Shown here: positions 35,158 to 43,483 of the stretch, one piece after another
Layout: every line of letters starts with the position of its first letter
How positions within the stretch are numbered: position 1 is the stretch's first letter
NCBI RefSeq assembly: GCF_023231945.1
Contig: NZ_JAJLJH010000001.1
Span: 372,001 to 436,000, forward strand
Length of the DNA stretch: 64,000 nt
Reading direction: 5' to 3'
Source of the DNA: Scleromatobacter humisilvae
Lineage (GTDB): Bacteria > Pseudomonadota > Gammaproteobacteria > Burkholderiales > Burkholderiaceae_C
Translations under genes and position numbers: made by a program
The notes under the pieces: model-generated
Seen by the model: the letters and a program-made list of their open reading frames with translations, nothing else
Database searches by the model: none
Told to the model about the DNA's origin: nothing

Positions 35158-35523
35158 TCAGCCGCGCAGCACGCGCTGGATCTTCGGCTCCGACGGCGCG
35201 AAGGCCGCCACCAGCCGATCCATCACGGCCTCGGCGCGCGCCGAGTTGTCCGCGCCCAGGTTGCACACGTAGACATCCGCCGTGACGCCGCGCAGCTCCG
35301 GCCAGGTGTGCACCGCGAGGTGCGATTCCACCAGCAGCACGACACCGGTGACGCCCTGCGGCTGGCCGTCGTCGCCGACGAACGGATGGAACAGGCTGCC
35401 GACCGCGCGCAGGCCCGCGCGCGCGATCGCGTCCAGGCACAGCGCGCGCAGCGCGTCGGCGTCGTCGAGAGGGGTGTCGCCGCGGCAGTCCTGCAGGTCG
35501 GCGATCAGGTGGAGTCCGTGCAT
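35158..35523 (-). CDS. speH: S-adenosylmethionine decarboxylase, short prokaryotic class
   Basis: A 121-residue proenzyme that cleaves itself to create a pyruvoyl group and then decarboxylates AdoMet, giving the aminopropyl donor for spermidine synthase. The motif ESHLAVHTWPE places self-cleavage between Glu66 and Ser67. Catalytic His72 and Cys87 are present at exactly the spacing of the Thermotoga/Methanocaldococcus-type enzymes (Ser+5, Ser+20). Length matches that class (120-130). It is separated from the membrane spermidine-synthase operon by three unrelated genes but is its natural partner. A -10-like TACCAT sits 7 bases before the ATG. Confidence 0.94.
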   Translation of the reverse strand: MHGLHLIADLQDCRGDTPLDDADALRALCLDAIARAGLRAVGSLFHPFVGDDGQPQGVTGVVLLVESHLAVHTWPELRGVTADVYVCNLGADNSARAEAVMDRLVAAFAPSEPKIQRVLRG

Positions 35524-35530
35524 CGTGGCA

Positions 35531-35536
35531 ATGGTA
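35531..35536 (-). promoter_or_regulatory. -10-like TACCAT of AdoMet decarboxylase, leaderless spacing
   Basis: TACCAT (4/6) ends 7 bases before the ATG at 35523 on the minus strand; no ribosome site would fit between. Confidence 0.4.
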
Positions 35537-35611
35537 GGGCAGTCCGCGCCCGCTGCCGAAATGGCCGGCCATCGCTTCCCACTTGCCGCGGCACGGGCAC
35601 GACGCCACCGC

Positions 35612-35617
35612 TAAAAT
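35612..35617 (+). promoter_or_regulatory. -10 box TAAAAT of PHP phosphoesterase, leaderless spacing
   Basis: TAAAAT (5/6 to consensus) ends 7 bases before the GTG at 35625. This is the best-conserved example of the repeated -10/start-codon geometry in the window. Confidence 0.5.
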
Positions 35618-35624
35618 CGAGGCA

Positions 35625-36506
35625 GTGCACGACCTCAACGCCGACCTCCACAGCCATTCGACCGCCTCCGACGGAACGCTCGGCGCAGCCGCGCTCGCTG
35701 CGCGTGCCAAGGCCAACGGCGTCGAGCTGTGGGCGCTGACCGACCATGACGAACTCGGCGGCCTGCCCGCCGCGCGTGCCGCGGCCGAGGCCGCCGGGCT
35801 GCGGTTCGTCGACGGCATCGAGATCTCGGTCACCTTCGCCGGCACCACGGTGCACATCGTGGGCCTCGGCATCGATCCCGGCAACGACGAGCTGGTCGCG
35901 GGCATCGACGAGGTGCGCGCAGGCCGCGAGCTGCGCGCCAAGCAGATGGGCGACGGCCTCGCCAAGATCGGCATCAAGGGCGCGTACGAAGGCGCGATCA
36001 AGCTGGCGCCGAATCCGAACCTCGTGTCGCGCACGCACTTCGGCCGCTTCCTCATCGCCAGCGGCGTCGCGCCCGACATGCACGCCGTCTTCCGCCGCTA
36101 CCTGACCGAGGGCAAGCCGGGCTACGTCGAGCATCGCTGGGCGAAGCTGGGCGACGCCGTGCGCTGGATCCGCGGGGCTGGCGGCGTCGCGGTGATCGCG
36201 CACCCGGGTCGCTACAAGTTCACGCCGACCGAGGAGTACGCGCTGTTCACCGAGTTCCAGGCGCACGGCGGCGAGGGTGTCGAGGTCGTGACGGGCAGCC
36301 ATCACGCCGGCGACATCGTCAAGTACACCGAGACGGCGCTCGAGTTCGGCCTGCTCGCCTCGCGCGGCAGCGACTTCCACGACCCCGGCGAAAGCAGGCT
36401 GGACCTCGGCCTTCTGCCCGGGCAGCTGCAGCTGTCGCCGCGCCTGACGCCGGTGTGGTCGCGCTGGACGGCCGCCGAGCTGCGCGCGCAACCCGTGCTG
36501 TCGTGA
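35625..36506 (+). CDS. rnm: PHP-domain phosphoesterase (RNase AM / 3',5'-nucleoside bisphosphate phosphatase type)
   Basis: A 293-residue metal-dependent phosphatase/exonuclease of the YciV group. PHP metal-binding motifs are seen in order: DLHSHSTASDG (about 6-16), ALTDHDE, GIEIS, a His in SRTHFGRFL, VIAHPGRY, and the final GSDFHDPGE. Members remove 5' nucleotides from short RNA or DNA fragments, or the 3' phosphate of nucleoside bisphosphates. GTG at 35625 was chosen because it starts at the family's N-terminus and directly follows the TAAAAT box; upstream residues in the frame are not conserved. A YciO gene lies nearby, an association also seen in enterobacteria. Confidence 0.88.
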   Translation: MHDLNADLHSHSTASDGTLGAAALAARAKANGVELWALTDHDELGGLPAARAAAEAAGLRFVDGIEISVTFAGTTVHIVGLGIDPGNDELVAGIDEVRAGRELRAKQMGDGLAKIGIKGAYEGAIKLAPNPNLVSRTHFGRFLIASGVAPDMHAVFRRYLTEGKPGYVEHRWAKLGDAVRWIRGAGGVAVIAHPGRYKFTPTEEYALFTEFQAHGGEGVEVVTGSHHAGDIVKYTETALEFGLLASRGSDFHDPGESRLDLGLLPGQLQLSPRLTPVWSRWTAAELRAQPVLS

Positions 36507-37468
36507 GCCCGCGCGGCGCGGTCCACGCGCACCCGCTGCAGGGCGTGCTGCTGATCCTGCTCGCGGCGGCCTGCTTCGCCTCGCTGGATTCGACCGCGCG
36601 CGGACTGAGCCAGCCGGACGGCCGCTGGGGCGTGCCGGTGCTGCTGATCATGACGCTGCGCTACACGGTGCAGGCCGTGGTGATGGCCGTCGCGCTCGCG
36701 CCGCGCGGGCGCGCGGGCTTCGCGTCGGCGCACCCGAAGTTCCAGTGGCTGCGCGGCATCCTGCTGCTGGCCACCAGCTTCTGCTCGTTCTTCGCGGTGC
36801 GCTTCATGCCGGTGCCCGAGTACACGGCCATCAACATGCTGACGCCGCTGCTGGTCACCGTGCTCGCGGCGACCGTGTTGCGCGAGTCGGTGTCGCGACT
36901 GCGCTGGGCGCTGGTGTTCGGCGGCTTCGCCGGCGCGCTGGTCGTCATCCGGCCGGGCTCGGGCACCTTCGGCTGGGTGGTCGCGCTGCCGCTGCTGGGC
37001 GCGGTCGCGTACGCGAGCTTCCAGGTGCTGACGAGCCGGCTCGCCGGTGCCGAGAGCCCGTACACGACGCACTTCTGGACCGGCTTCGTCGGCTCGGTGG
37101 TGCTGTGGCCGGTGCTGGCGGTCGCGGCCTCGACGCAGGGCATCGGCGCCAGCCTCGCGCTGGTGCGGCACCTGCCCGCCAGCGCGTGGCCGCTGATGGC
37201 CTTCTGCGGCCTGCTGGGCACCACCGGCCACCTGTTCCTCATCCTGGCGCTCGGCAAGGCGCGCACCGCCACGCTGATGCCCTTCGTCTACGTGCAGATC
37301 GGCTTCGCGGCCTTGATCGCGTGGGTCGCCTTCGACCACGTGCCCGACCACTGGGCCTGGATCGGCATGGCCGTGATCGCGGCCTGCGGCGCGAGCTCGG
37401 CGGCGCTCAACATGCGCCGGCCCGGCGCGTCGACGCCTGCGGCCGCGGTGGACGTGTTGCCCGAATAG
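36503..37468 (+). CDS. EamA/DMT-family transporter
   Basis: A 321-residue inner-membrane protein with ten predicted helices in two EamA repeats (about 10-145 and 155-300). Typical motifs are PVPEYTAINMLTPLLVTVLAA near the end of the first repeat and LGTTGHLFLILALGKARTATLMPF in the second. The GTG start lies in a GTGA overlap with the stop of the PHP gene, so the two are translationally coupled. Members export or import metabolites such as amino acids or nucleobases; a link to nucleotide turnover through its neighbour is speculative. Confidence 0.88.
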   Translation: MSPRGAVHAHPLQGVLLILLAAACFASLDSTARGLSQPDGRWGVPVLLIMTLRYTVQAVVMAVALAPRGRAGFASAHPKFQWLRGILLLATSFCSFFAVRFMPVPEYTAINMLTPLLVTVLAATVLRESVSRLRWALVFGGFAGALVVIRPGSGTFGWVVALPLLGAVAYASFQVLTSRLAGAESPYTTHFWTGFVGSVVLWPVLAVAASTQGIGASLALVRHLPASAWPLMAFCGLLGTTGHLFLILALGKARTATLMPFVYVQIGFAALIAWVAFDHVPDHWAWIGMAVIAACGASSAALNMRRPGASTPAAAVDVLPE

Positions 37469-37500
37469 GCGTTGTCACGGCGCGGACGCGGCGTCGCTGA

Positions 37501-37506
37501 GACAAT
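37501..37506 (+). promoter_or_regulatory. -10-like GACAAT of yciO, leaderless spacing
   Basis: GACAAT ends 6 bases before the ATG at 37513, identical to the box at 7320. A TTGTCA occurs at 37472-37477 but the 23-base spacing is too long for a standard -35. Confidence 0.4.
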
Positions 37507-37512
37507 GGCGCC

Positions 37513-38148
37513 ATGGCCCAGTTCTTCGAAGTCCATCCCGACAACCCGCAGATCCGCCTGCTGCGCCAGGCGGCGCAGATCCTGCACGACGGCGGGCTCG
37601 CGGCGGTGCCCACCGACTCGAGCTACGCGTTCGTGTGCCACCTCGACGACAAGGACGCCGTCGAGAAACTGCGCCGCGTGCGCGGCGTCGACGACAAGCA
37701 CCACCTCACGCTGCTGTGCCGCGACCTGTCGGAACTCGCCAACTACGCGCGCGTCGACAACCGCCAGTACCGCATGCTCAAGGCAGCGACGCCGGGGCCG
37801 TTCACGTTCATCCTCGACGCCACCAAGGAAGTGCCGCGCCGCGTGTCGCATCCGTCGCGCCGCACGATCGGCCTGCGCGTGCCCGATCACAAGGTGCTGC
37901 AGGCACTGCTCGAGGAGCTCGGCCAGCCGCTGCTCGCGACGACGCTGATCCCGCCCGGCGAGACGCAGCCGATGAACGACACCGAGGAGATCCGCAAGCG
38001 CTTCGAGAAGAGCATCCAGGCCATCGTCTGCGCGGGCGCATGCCCGATGGAGCCGACGACCGTGGTCGACCTGAGCGGCGACGAGCCGGTGCTGGTGCGC
38101 GAGGGGCGCGGCGATCCGGCGCTGCTCGGGCTCGAGACAACCGCCTAG
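37513..38148 (+). CDS. yciO: YciO/YrdC/Sua5-family protein
   Basis: A 211-residue protein of the YrdC fold, which binds double-stranded RNA or tRNA and threonylcarbamoyl-AMP. VPTDSSYAFVCHL (about 33-45), KLRRVRGVDDKHHLTLLC (55-72), PGPFTFILDATKEVPRR and the following IGLRVPDH are intact. The DKHHLT sequence and overall length match YciO, not TsaC or Sua5, whose KxRxxxxPL motif reads differently. YciO is a paralogue with weak threonylcarbamoyl-adenylate chemistry and unclear biological role. Its stop shares a CTAG with the convergent RidA gene. Confidence 0.88.
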   Translation: MAQFFEVHPDNPQIRLLRQAAQILHDGGLAAVPTDSSYAFVCHLDDKDAVEKLRRVRGVDDKHHLTLLCRDLSELANYARVDNRQYRMLKAATPGPFTFILDATKEVPRRVSHPSRRTIGLRVPDHKVLQALLEELGQPLLATTLIPPGETQPMNDTEEIRKRFEKSIQAIVCAGACPMEPTTVVDLSGDEPVLVREGRGDPALLGLETTA

Positions 38149-38495
38149 ACGGCAGCCTTCACGACGATCTCGACCTTCCACTCCGGCTTGGCGAGCTTCG
38201 CCTCGACCGTCGCGCGCGGCGGCGCGTGGCCGCCGGCGACCCAGGCGTCCCAGGCTGCGTTCATCGCGGCGAAGTCGGCGATGTCGGCCAGGAAGATCTG
38301 CGCCATCAGGATGCGCGACTTGTCCGAGCCCGCGCGTGCCAGCAGCGCGTCGACCTGGGCGAGCACGTCGGCCGTCTGGCCTCGCGCGTCGAGGCTGGCG
38401 TCGGAGGCGACCTGGCCGGCCAGGTAGGCCACGCCGTTGTGCACGGCCATGTCGGACATGCGGGGGCCGACGTCGAATCGTTGGATGTCGCTCAT
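38145..38495 (-). CDS. RidA/YjgF family enamine/imine deaminase-like protein
   Basis: A 116-residue trimeric-fold protein. The family's substrate-binding arginine is in HAPPRATVEAKLA (about 90-102), and the closing VEIVVKAAV includes the typical C-terminal acid-containing strand. GVAYLAGQVA and QTADVLAQVDALLARAG are standard RidA segments. Canonical RidA hydrolyses 2-aminoacrylate released by PLP enzymes; this sequence is closer to the Rid6/Rid7-like groups seen with amine catabolism, so its substrate is uncertain. A GAGAG ribosome site precedes the ATG. Confidence 0.88.
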   Translation of the reverse strand: MSDIQRFDVGPRMSDMAVHNGVAYLAGQVASDASLDARGQTADVLAQVDALLARAGSDKSRILMAQIFLADIADFAAMNAAWDAWVAGGHAPPRATVEAKLAKPEWKVEIVVKAAV

Positions 38496-38516
38496 GAGTT
38501 CTCTCGAAAAATTGGG

Positions 38517-39122
38517 TTACTTGGCCTTGCTGCCCAGCTTCGACTCGGTGCCGGCGCGCAGCTTGGCGATGTTGGAGCGGTGCCGCCAGACCAGCAGCAC
38601 GCTCATGACGGCCACCAGTGCGACGACTTGCGGGTCGCCGATCAGCAACCATGTGTAGAGGGGCGCGAGCACGGCCGTGACCAGCGCGGCGAGCGACGAG
38701 TAGCGCGTCGCGAACGCGACGACGAGCCAGGTGCCCAGGCTCGCGAGGCCGACCCAGCCGTTCAGCGCCAGCAGCACGCCCGCCGCGGTGGCCACGCCCT
38801 TGCCACCCTGGAAGCGGAAGAACACCGGGTACAGATGGCCCAGGAACGCGGCCACGCCGGCCAGCGCGATGGTGGTCTCGGCGAAGCCGAAGCGCGGCGC
38901 CAGCGCGCGCGCCAGCAGCACCGCGACGACGCCCTTGAGCGCGTCCAGCAGCAGCGTCAGGATCGCGGCGACCTTGTTGCCGCTGCGCAGCACGTTGGTG
39001 GCGCCCGGGTTGCCCGAGCCGTACGAACGCGGATCGTCCAGGCGCATCGCCTTCGAGACGATCACGGCGAAGCTCAGCGACCCGAGCAGGTACGCCAGCA
39101 CCGCCACGCCCACCACCACCAT
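38517..39122 (-). CDS. plsY: Glycerol-3-phosphate acyltransferase (acyl-phosphate dependent)
   Basis: A 201-residue inner-membrane enzyme that transfers acyl from acyl-phosphate to glycerol-3-phosphate, the first step in phospholipid synthesis. The three PlsY signature regions are present: YLLGSLSFAVIVSK and SYGSGNPGATNVLR (about 29-42), LDALKGVVAV (about 56-65), and GHLYPVFFRFQGGKGVAT (about 93-110). The chosen ATG gives the standard length. The frame stays open to a TTG at 39170, which would add 16 polar residues not expected for this family. It lies 21 bases upstream of the RidA gene in the same direction. Confidence 0.93.
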   Translation of the reverse strand: MVVVGVAVLAYLLGSLSFAVIVSKAMRLDDPRSYGSGNPGATNVLRSGNKVAAILTLLLDALKGVVAVLLARALAPRFGFAETTIALAGVAAFLGHLYPVFFRFQGGKGVATAAGVLLALNGWVGLASLGTWLVVAFATRYSSLAALVTAVLAPLYTWLLIGDPQVVALVAVMSVLLVWRHRSNIAKLRAGTESKLGSKAK

Positions 39123-39180
39123 CGAGGAACTCGCCACCACCGCCGCCCACCGTGAATTCGAAGTCGGCAAGTGTAGTGGG

Positions 39181-41553
39181 TCAGGCCGTCCCGAGCGCCC
39201 TCACCTGTTCGACCAGCGCGAGCGGCCGCTGCAACCAGCCCTTCCAGAACACGAGGAACTCGTCGAGCGGACAGGCCGGCGAGACGAGCCAGCCCTGGAC
39301 CTCGTCGCAGCCCACCGACGAGACCGCCGCCAGCTGCGCTGCCGACTCGACGCCTTCGGCCACGGTGCGCATGTTGAGCGTCACCGCGAGCTGCGAGATC
39401 ATCTGCACGATGGCGCGGGTGTCGATCGAGTTCATCAGCTCGTTGACGAACGCGCGGTCGATCTTGAGCGTGTCGAACGGGAAGCGGCGCAGGTAGGCGA
39501 GCGACGAGTAGCCGGTGCCGAAGTCGTCGAGCGCCACGCGCACGCCCAGTGCGCGCAGCGCGTGCAGGCGCTGCAGCGCGCCGTCGACGTCGTCGATGAA
39601 CACCGACTCGGTGATCTCGAGCTCGAGGCGGAACGGGTCGAGCCGGCTCGCCGCCAGCGCCTCGCGCACGCAGGCGATGAAGGCGTCGTCGTGCAGTTGC
39701 GTCGGCGACACGTTGACCGAGATCCCGAGCCCCGGCATCGACGCCACCGCCACGCGGCAGGCCTCGCGCAGCACCCAGGCGCCGATCTCGCGGATCACGC
39801 CGGACTTCTCCGCGATCGGGATGAACTCGATCGGCGCGACGTGGCCCAGCTGCGGATGCTCCCAGCGCAGCAGCACCTCGACGCCCACCACGCGCGAGGA
39901 CTCGATGTCCACCTTGGGCTGCCAGTGCAGCTCGAGCTGGCCGCGCTGGATCGCCTGGCGCAGCTCCTGCTCGATCATCACGCTGCGGCGGTTGCGGTCG
40001 CCGAGGTCCGACGAATAGGCCGCGTAGCGCGCGCGCCCGGCCTTCTTGGCGGCGTAGAGCGCGATGTCCGCGTGCACCAGCAGGTCGTCGGCGCTGATGT
40101 CGCCCTCGGCCCGGCGCGCGACGCCGATGCTGGCCGAGGCACGCAGCGAACGGCCGCCGAGCTCGACCGGCTCCTCGAGCACGTCGATGAGCCGTTGCGA
40201 CAGCGCGTCGACGTCGACATCGACGCCCGCGTCTTCCAGCACCAGCAACGCGAACTCGTCGCCGCCCAGGCGCGCGACGAGGTCGGGCGCGCGCCGGCAG
40301 GCGAGCAGGCGCGCCGCGACCGTCTGCAGCAACTGGTCGCCGGCGGCGTGGCCCAGCGTGTCGTTGACCAGCTTGAAGTGATCGAGGTCCAGCACGAGCA
40401 GCGCGACCAGCCGCTCCTGCACGATGGCCGCGCGCAGCGCGCCGTGCAGCGTGAAACGGTTGGCCAGGCCGGTCAGCGAATCGGTGTGCGCGAGGTGCTG
40501 CAGGCGCTCCTGGGCCATCACCTGCTCGGTGACGTCGGCGACCACGCCGCGCCAGCCCGCGGTGCGGCCGTCGTCGTCGACCAGCCGCTTGCCGTTGATG
40601 GACCAATGGCGCGGGCCGTGGTGCGACGACGCGGCGGACAGGCGCAGTTCCTTGAACGGCCGCTCGGCGTCCATCGCGGCGCGAAGCCGCGCGACGTCGG
40701 CGCCGGCCTGCGCCAGCAGTTCGACGAAGGGCCGTTCGCGCAGCAGCGCCTCGTCCAGCCCGAGCAGCGTGGCCAGGCGCGGCGAATGGTGCGCGACGCA
40801 GCCGTCCAGGCCGGTCTCCCACAGCGCCTCGGCGGCGTTCTGCTCGAAGTCGTGCAGCAGCACCGCCATCATGCGTTCCTGGCGCTTGGCCTCGGCCTGC
40901 GACTGCAGCAGCGCGGTGGCCTTGCGCGAGGTCGCGAGCGTGCCCGCGATGACGACCAGCGCGTAGATCGTCTGCAGCACCGCCACGGCGGCGAAGATGC
41001 GGTCGCCGGTCAGCACGCAGGCGATCACGCCCGACGACGCGAAGATCACGACGAACCAGACCGCCGCCACCGGCAACGGGCTGAGCACGAAGGCGCCGGC
41101 CGCGAGCATGCCGGTGACCATCGCCACGACGAGCAGTTGCTGCTGCGGCGCCGCGTGCGCGAACCACAGGATCGGCAAGGCCGCCCACACGAGCGCGAGC
41201 AGGTTCGCATGCACGTTGGCGTGGCGGATCGCCGCGGGCGAGGCCATCGCGTGCACCCGATGGCGCCCGCGCCACCAGCCCAGCAGCGCGAAGACGCACA
41301 GCGCGTAGAGCAGCGCGAGCCACACGAGCATGCCCATGGGCACGTCGTCGCGGTAGGCCCAGACCACCAGCGCGCCGTTGCCGATGTTGGCCGTCATCGT
41401 GAACGGCGTCAGCCGCACCACCGAATGCAGGTGCGCCGCCCGGATCTGCGCGGAATCGCGATCGCCGGCGCTGTACACGGCCAGCATCTCCGATCGCATG
41501 AAACGATCGGAAAGACGGCGTGCAAGTGCGGCGAGCGGGTGCTCTGGCGTCAT
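39181..41553 (-). CDS. Membrane GGDEF-EAL cyclic-di-GMP enzyme with PAS domain
   Basis: About 790 residues. Residues 30-205 hold five to six transmembrane helices, followed by a PAS-like sensor (about 210-345). The diguanylate cyclase domain has an intact GGDEF active site at 430-434. The C-terminal phosphodiesterase domain (about 490-745) has EVLLRW in place of EALLRW, and keeps DDFGTGYSSLAYL and the following LKIDRAFV, so it may still hydrolyse cyclic di-GMP. It probably controls the surface/motile switch. Upstream ATG or GTG codons (41628, 41634) are alternative starts; the chosen ATG has a weak AGGG site. Confidence 0.9.
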   Translation of the reverse strand: MTPEHPLAALARRLSDRFMRSEMLAVYSAGDRDSAQIRAAHLHSVVRLTPFTMTANIGNGALVVWAYRDDVPMGMLVWLALLYALCVFALLGWWRGRHRVHAMASPAAIRHANVHANLLALVWAALPILWFAHAAPQQQLLVVAMVTGMLAAGAFVLSPLPVAAVWFVVIFASSGVIACVLTGDRIFAAVAVLQTIYALVVIAGTLATSRKATALLQSQAEAKRQERMMAVLLHDFEQNAAEALWETGLDGCVAHHSPRLATLLGLDEALLRERPFVELLAQAGADVARLRAAMDAERPFKELRLSAASSHHGPRHWSINGKRLVDDDGRTAGWRGVVADVTEQVMAQERLQHLAHTDSLTGLANRFTLHGALRAAIVQERLVALLVLDLDHFKLVNDTLGHAAGDQLLQTVAARLLACRRAPDLVARLGGDEFALLVLEDAGVDVDVDALSQRLIDVLEEPVELGGRSLRASASIGVARRAEGDISADDLLVHADIALYAAKKAGRARYAAYSSDLGDRNRRSVMIEQELRQAIQRGQLELHWQPKVDIESSRVVGVEVLLRWEHPQLGHVAPIEFIPIAEKSGVIREIGAWVLREACRVAVASMPGLGISVNVSPTQLHDDAFIACVREALAASRLDPFRLELEITESVFIDDVDGALQRLHALRALGVRVALDDFGTGYSSLAYLRRFPFDTLKIDRAFVNELMNSIDTRAIVQMISQLAVTLNMRTVAEGVESAAQLAAVSSVGCDEVQGWLVSPACPLDEFLVFWKGWLQRPLALVEQVRALGTA

Positions 41554-41878
41554 GTCCCTGGGCGGAGAGGCGAACTGTGTGGATGCCGGCGCACGAACCG
41601 GCGGTCGGGCGGACCCGTGATGCTGCATCGACACGCCGGCATCGACTGTTGAGCGATTTTGTGCCTTTGCGGCGAACTTGAGTCGCGATTCCCGCCGACA
41701 GGGTCAATTCCGCACATCCGGCACGCCGCCGGAGGTGCGCCTCCGTGCAGGGGAGATCCTGGCTGGGCGACGCGTCGGCGTACGCATGGTGGTGATCGAC
41801 GACACGGTCCGATCTCTGCTGCAATGCAGCACACCCCCACGCAACACGCCGGAGACGTCTCCGTTGTACGCTGCGCGG
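41554..41878. other. Intergenic region between divergent GGDEF-EAL and DUF427 genes
   Basis: 325 bases. If the longer start of the GGDEF gene is used, its first 75 bases are coding. The rest has no coding bias. It contains two inverted repeats: GGAGG-tgcg-CCTCC near 41732 and a 14-base perfect palindrome at 41850-41863. A CAAAAT on the minus strand near 41655 could be the -10 of the GGDEF gene. Confidence 0.4.
41850..41863. promoter_or_regulatory. Perfect palindrome CGGAGACGTCTCCG before DUF427 gene
   Basis: A 14-base perfect palindrome 15 bases upstream of the DUF427 ATG and just upstream of the -10-like TACGCT (41867-41872). Its position between the expected -35 and -10 region would suit an operator. 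No local regulator gene is obvious. Confidence 0.35.
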
Positions 41879-42445
41879 ATGAGTTCCCTTCCGACATTCG
41901 ACGACGACGCCCTGGACGGCGCCCGCAGCCATTGGCACTGGCGTGGCCAGGCCCGCCCCGCCTTCGCCGTCGCCCCGAAAGCCGGGCAGGAATCGGTGTG
42001 GGACTATCCGCGCCCGCCCCGGCTGGAGATCGACCCGCGCGAGGTCGTCGTCCGCTGGGGGGACCTCGAGGTCGCGCGCAGCACGCGTGCGATCCGCGCG
42101 CTCGAGACGGCGCATCCGCCCAGCTTCTACATCCCGCTGGCCGACGTCGCGCCGGGCCTGCTGGAACTCGCCGAAGGCACGTCGCTGTGCGAGTGGAAGG
42201 GGCCGGCGCGCTACTGGTCGCTGGTGGACGGCTCGCGCCGTCTGGCCAAGGTCGCCTGGAGCTATCCGCAGCCGCTGCCCGGCTCGGAGATGCTGCGCGA
42301 CGCGGTCGCCTTCTATTGCCACGAACTGGAATGCCGCGTGGGCGGCGCGCGCGTCGCGCCGCAGCCGGGCGGCTTCTACGGCGGCTGGATCACGCCGGAG
42401 CTGGTCGGGCCGTTCAAGGGCGAGCCGGGCAGCGAGGGCTGGTGA
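41879..42445 (+). CDS. DUF427 family protein
   Basis: A 188-residue protein with a DUF427 domain (about 55-145). Diagnostic segments are RWGDLEVARSTRAIRALETAHPPSFYIPL, cited in parts (VVVRWGDLEVARST; HPPSFYIP), then TSLCEWKGPARYWSL and a later VAFYCHELECRVGG. The C-terminal GGFYGGWITPELVGPFKG is the standard ending for the longer bacterial members. The fold is a small beta-tent barrel; function unknown. A TACGCT sits 6 bases before the ATG, with no ribosome site. Confidence 0.9.
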   Translation: MSSLPTFDDDALDGARSHWHWRGQARPAFAVAPKAGQESVWDYPRPPRLEIDPREVVVRWGDLEVARSTRAIRALETAHPPSFYIPLADVAPGLLELAEGTSLCEWKGPARYWSLVDGSRRLAKVAWSYPQPLPGSEMLRDAVAFYCHELECRVGGARVAPQPGGFYGGWITPELVGPFKGEPGSEGW

Positions 42446-42459
42446 TGCGGCGATGAAAA

Positions 42460-42479
42460 ACGGGGCCCGCGGGCCCCGT
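42460..42479 (-). terminator. Rho-independent terminator of the TPR protein gene
   Basis: A 20-base perfect palindrome ACGGGGCCCGCGGGCCCCGT. On the minus strand it is followed by a T run (plus strand AAAAA at 42456-42460). It ends the 42497-43414 gene and may also stop DUF427 transcription. Confidence 0.85.
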
Positions 42480-42496
42480 TGCCGTTCGCGCGTGGC

Positions 42497-43414
42497 TTAC
42501 CAGCCGCCGCCGTCGTCGCTGCCGCCCCCGCCGCCGCCCGAGAAGTCCGAGCCGCCACCACCGGGGTCGCCGCCCCAGTCGTTGCCGCCGGTGCCGAAGT
42601 CGATCGGGCGGTTCTCGAGATCGCTCTGCGCCTGGCTCGCGCCGTTGTCGAGGTAGCCGCTGCCGCCCTGGTAGCCGCCGTTGTTGCCATAGTTCTCGTC
42701 GTGGCGGCCTTCGAGCATCTTCTCGAGCAGCATGCCGCCGGCCACGCCCGCGCCCGCGGCCAGGCCGGTGCGCAGCAGGCCGCTGCCGGGCGACGCGCCG
42801 CCGTAGCCAGGGCCGTAGCCCGGGCCGTAACCCGGCTGCGGCATGCCAGGCTGCATGCCGCCGTAGCCGCCCTGGGGCGCGTAGCCGCCACCGGCCATGT
42901 TGTTGGCGATGGCGCGGCGCGACACCGCGCGGAAGATCAGGAACGCGACGAGCGCCAGGCCGCCGACCCAGACCCAGCCGGGAATGCCGCCGGACGACGC
43001 CTGCGGCGGGACGGCCGGCGCCATGTTCACGCGCGTCGGCGCCGCCTGCGGCACCACTTGCGTGCCGGCCGCCGGGGCGGCCTGCGCGCGCTGCAGTTCC
43101 TGCTCGAAGCTGCGGAACTTGGCCGGATCGTTGGTGAACGACAAGGCCGGATCGAGCTCGCGCGCCTTGCGGGCCTGCGCGGCGGCATCGCCGAACTTGG
43201 CGTCGTGCGCCAGGATCTCGGCGTAGAGGTAATGCGCCTTCGCGCTCTGCGGCTTGTCGGCGACGACCTCCTGCATCATCGATTCGGCCTTCGGATAGTC
43301 GCCGGTCTTGATGGCGGACTGCACGTCGTTGACCGACGGCAACGCCATCGCGGCGACCGACCACAGGGCGGCGGCACATGCGGCCGCCAACATCATCTTG
43401 CGTTTCATCGTCAT
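42497..43414 (-). CDS. Membrane protein with N-terminal TPR-like region and Gly-rich tail
   Basis: A 305-residue protein. A signal peptide (1-24, ending AMA) precedes two TPR-like helix pairs (about 27-100; DYPKAESMMQEVVADKPQSAKAHYLYAEIL region). A Pro/Ala linker leads to one transmembrane helix (about 146-163) and then a long Gly/Tyr/Pro-rich cytoplasmic tail with GYGPGYGPGYGG repeats, a small hydrophobic patch (GLLRTGLAAGAGVAGGMLLEKML) and a final Gly/Ser/Asp run ending DDGGGW. The tail resembles those of TPM-domain neighbours and other Gly-rich membrane proteins. Function unknown; the TPR part probably binds a periplasmic partner. Confidence 0.8.
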   Translation of the reverse strand: MTMKRKMMLAAACAAALWSVAAMALPSVNDVQSAIKTGDYPKAESMMQEVVADKPQSAKAHYLYAEILAHDAKFGDAAAQARKARELDPALSFTNDPAKFRSFEQELQRAQAAPAAGTQVVPQAAPTRVNMAPAVPPQASSGGIPGWVWVGGLALVAFLIFRAVSRRAIANNMAGGGYAPQGGYGGMQPGMPQPGYGPGYGPGYGGASPGSGLLRTGLAAGAGVAGGMLLEKMLEGRHDENYGNNGGYQGGSGYLDNGASQAQSDLENRPIDFGTGGNDWGGDPGGGGSDFSGGGGGGSDDGGGW

Positions 43415-43483
43415 GTCCTTTCAGACGGGAGAGCCACCGACATCATGCTCTCTCGGAGTCGGCGCTGTCTCGCCGCCTACATG

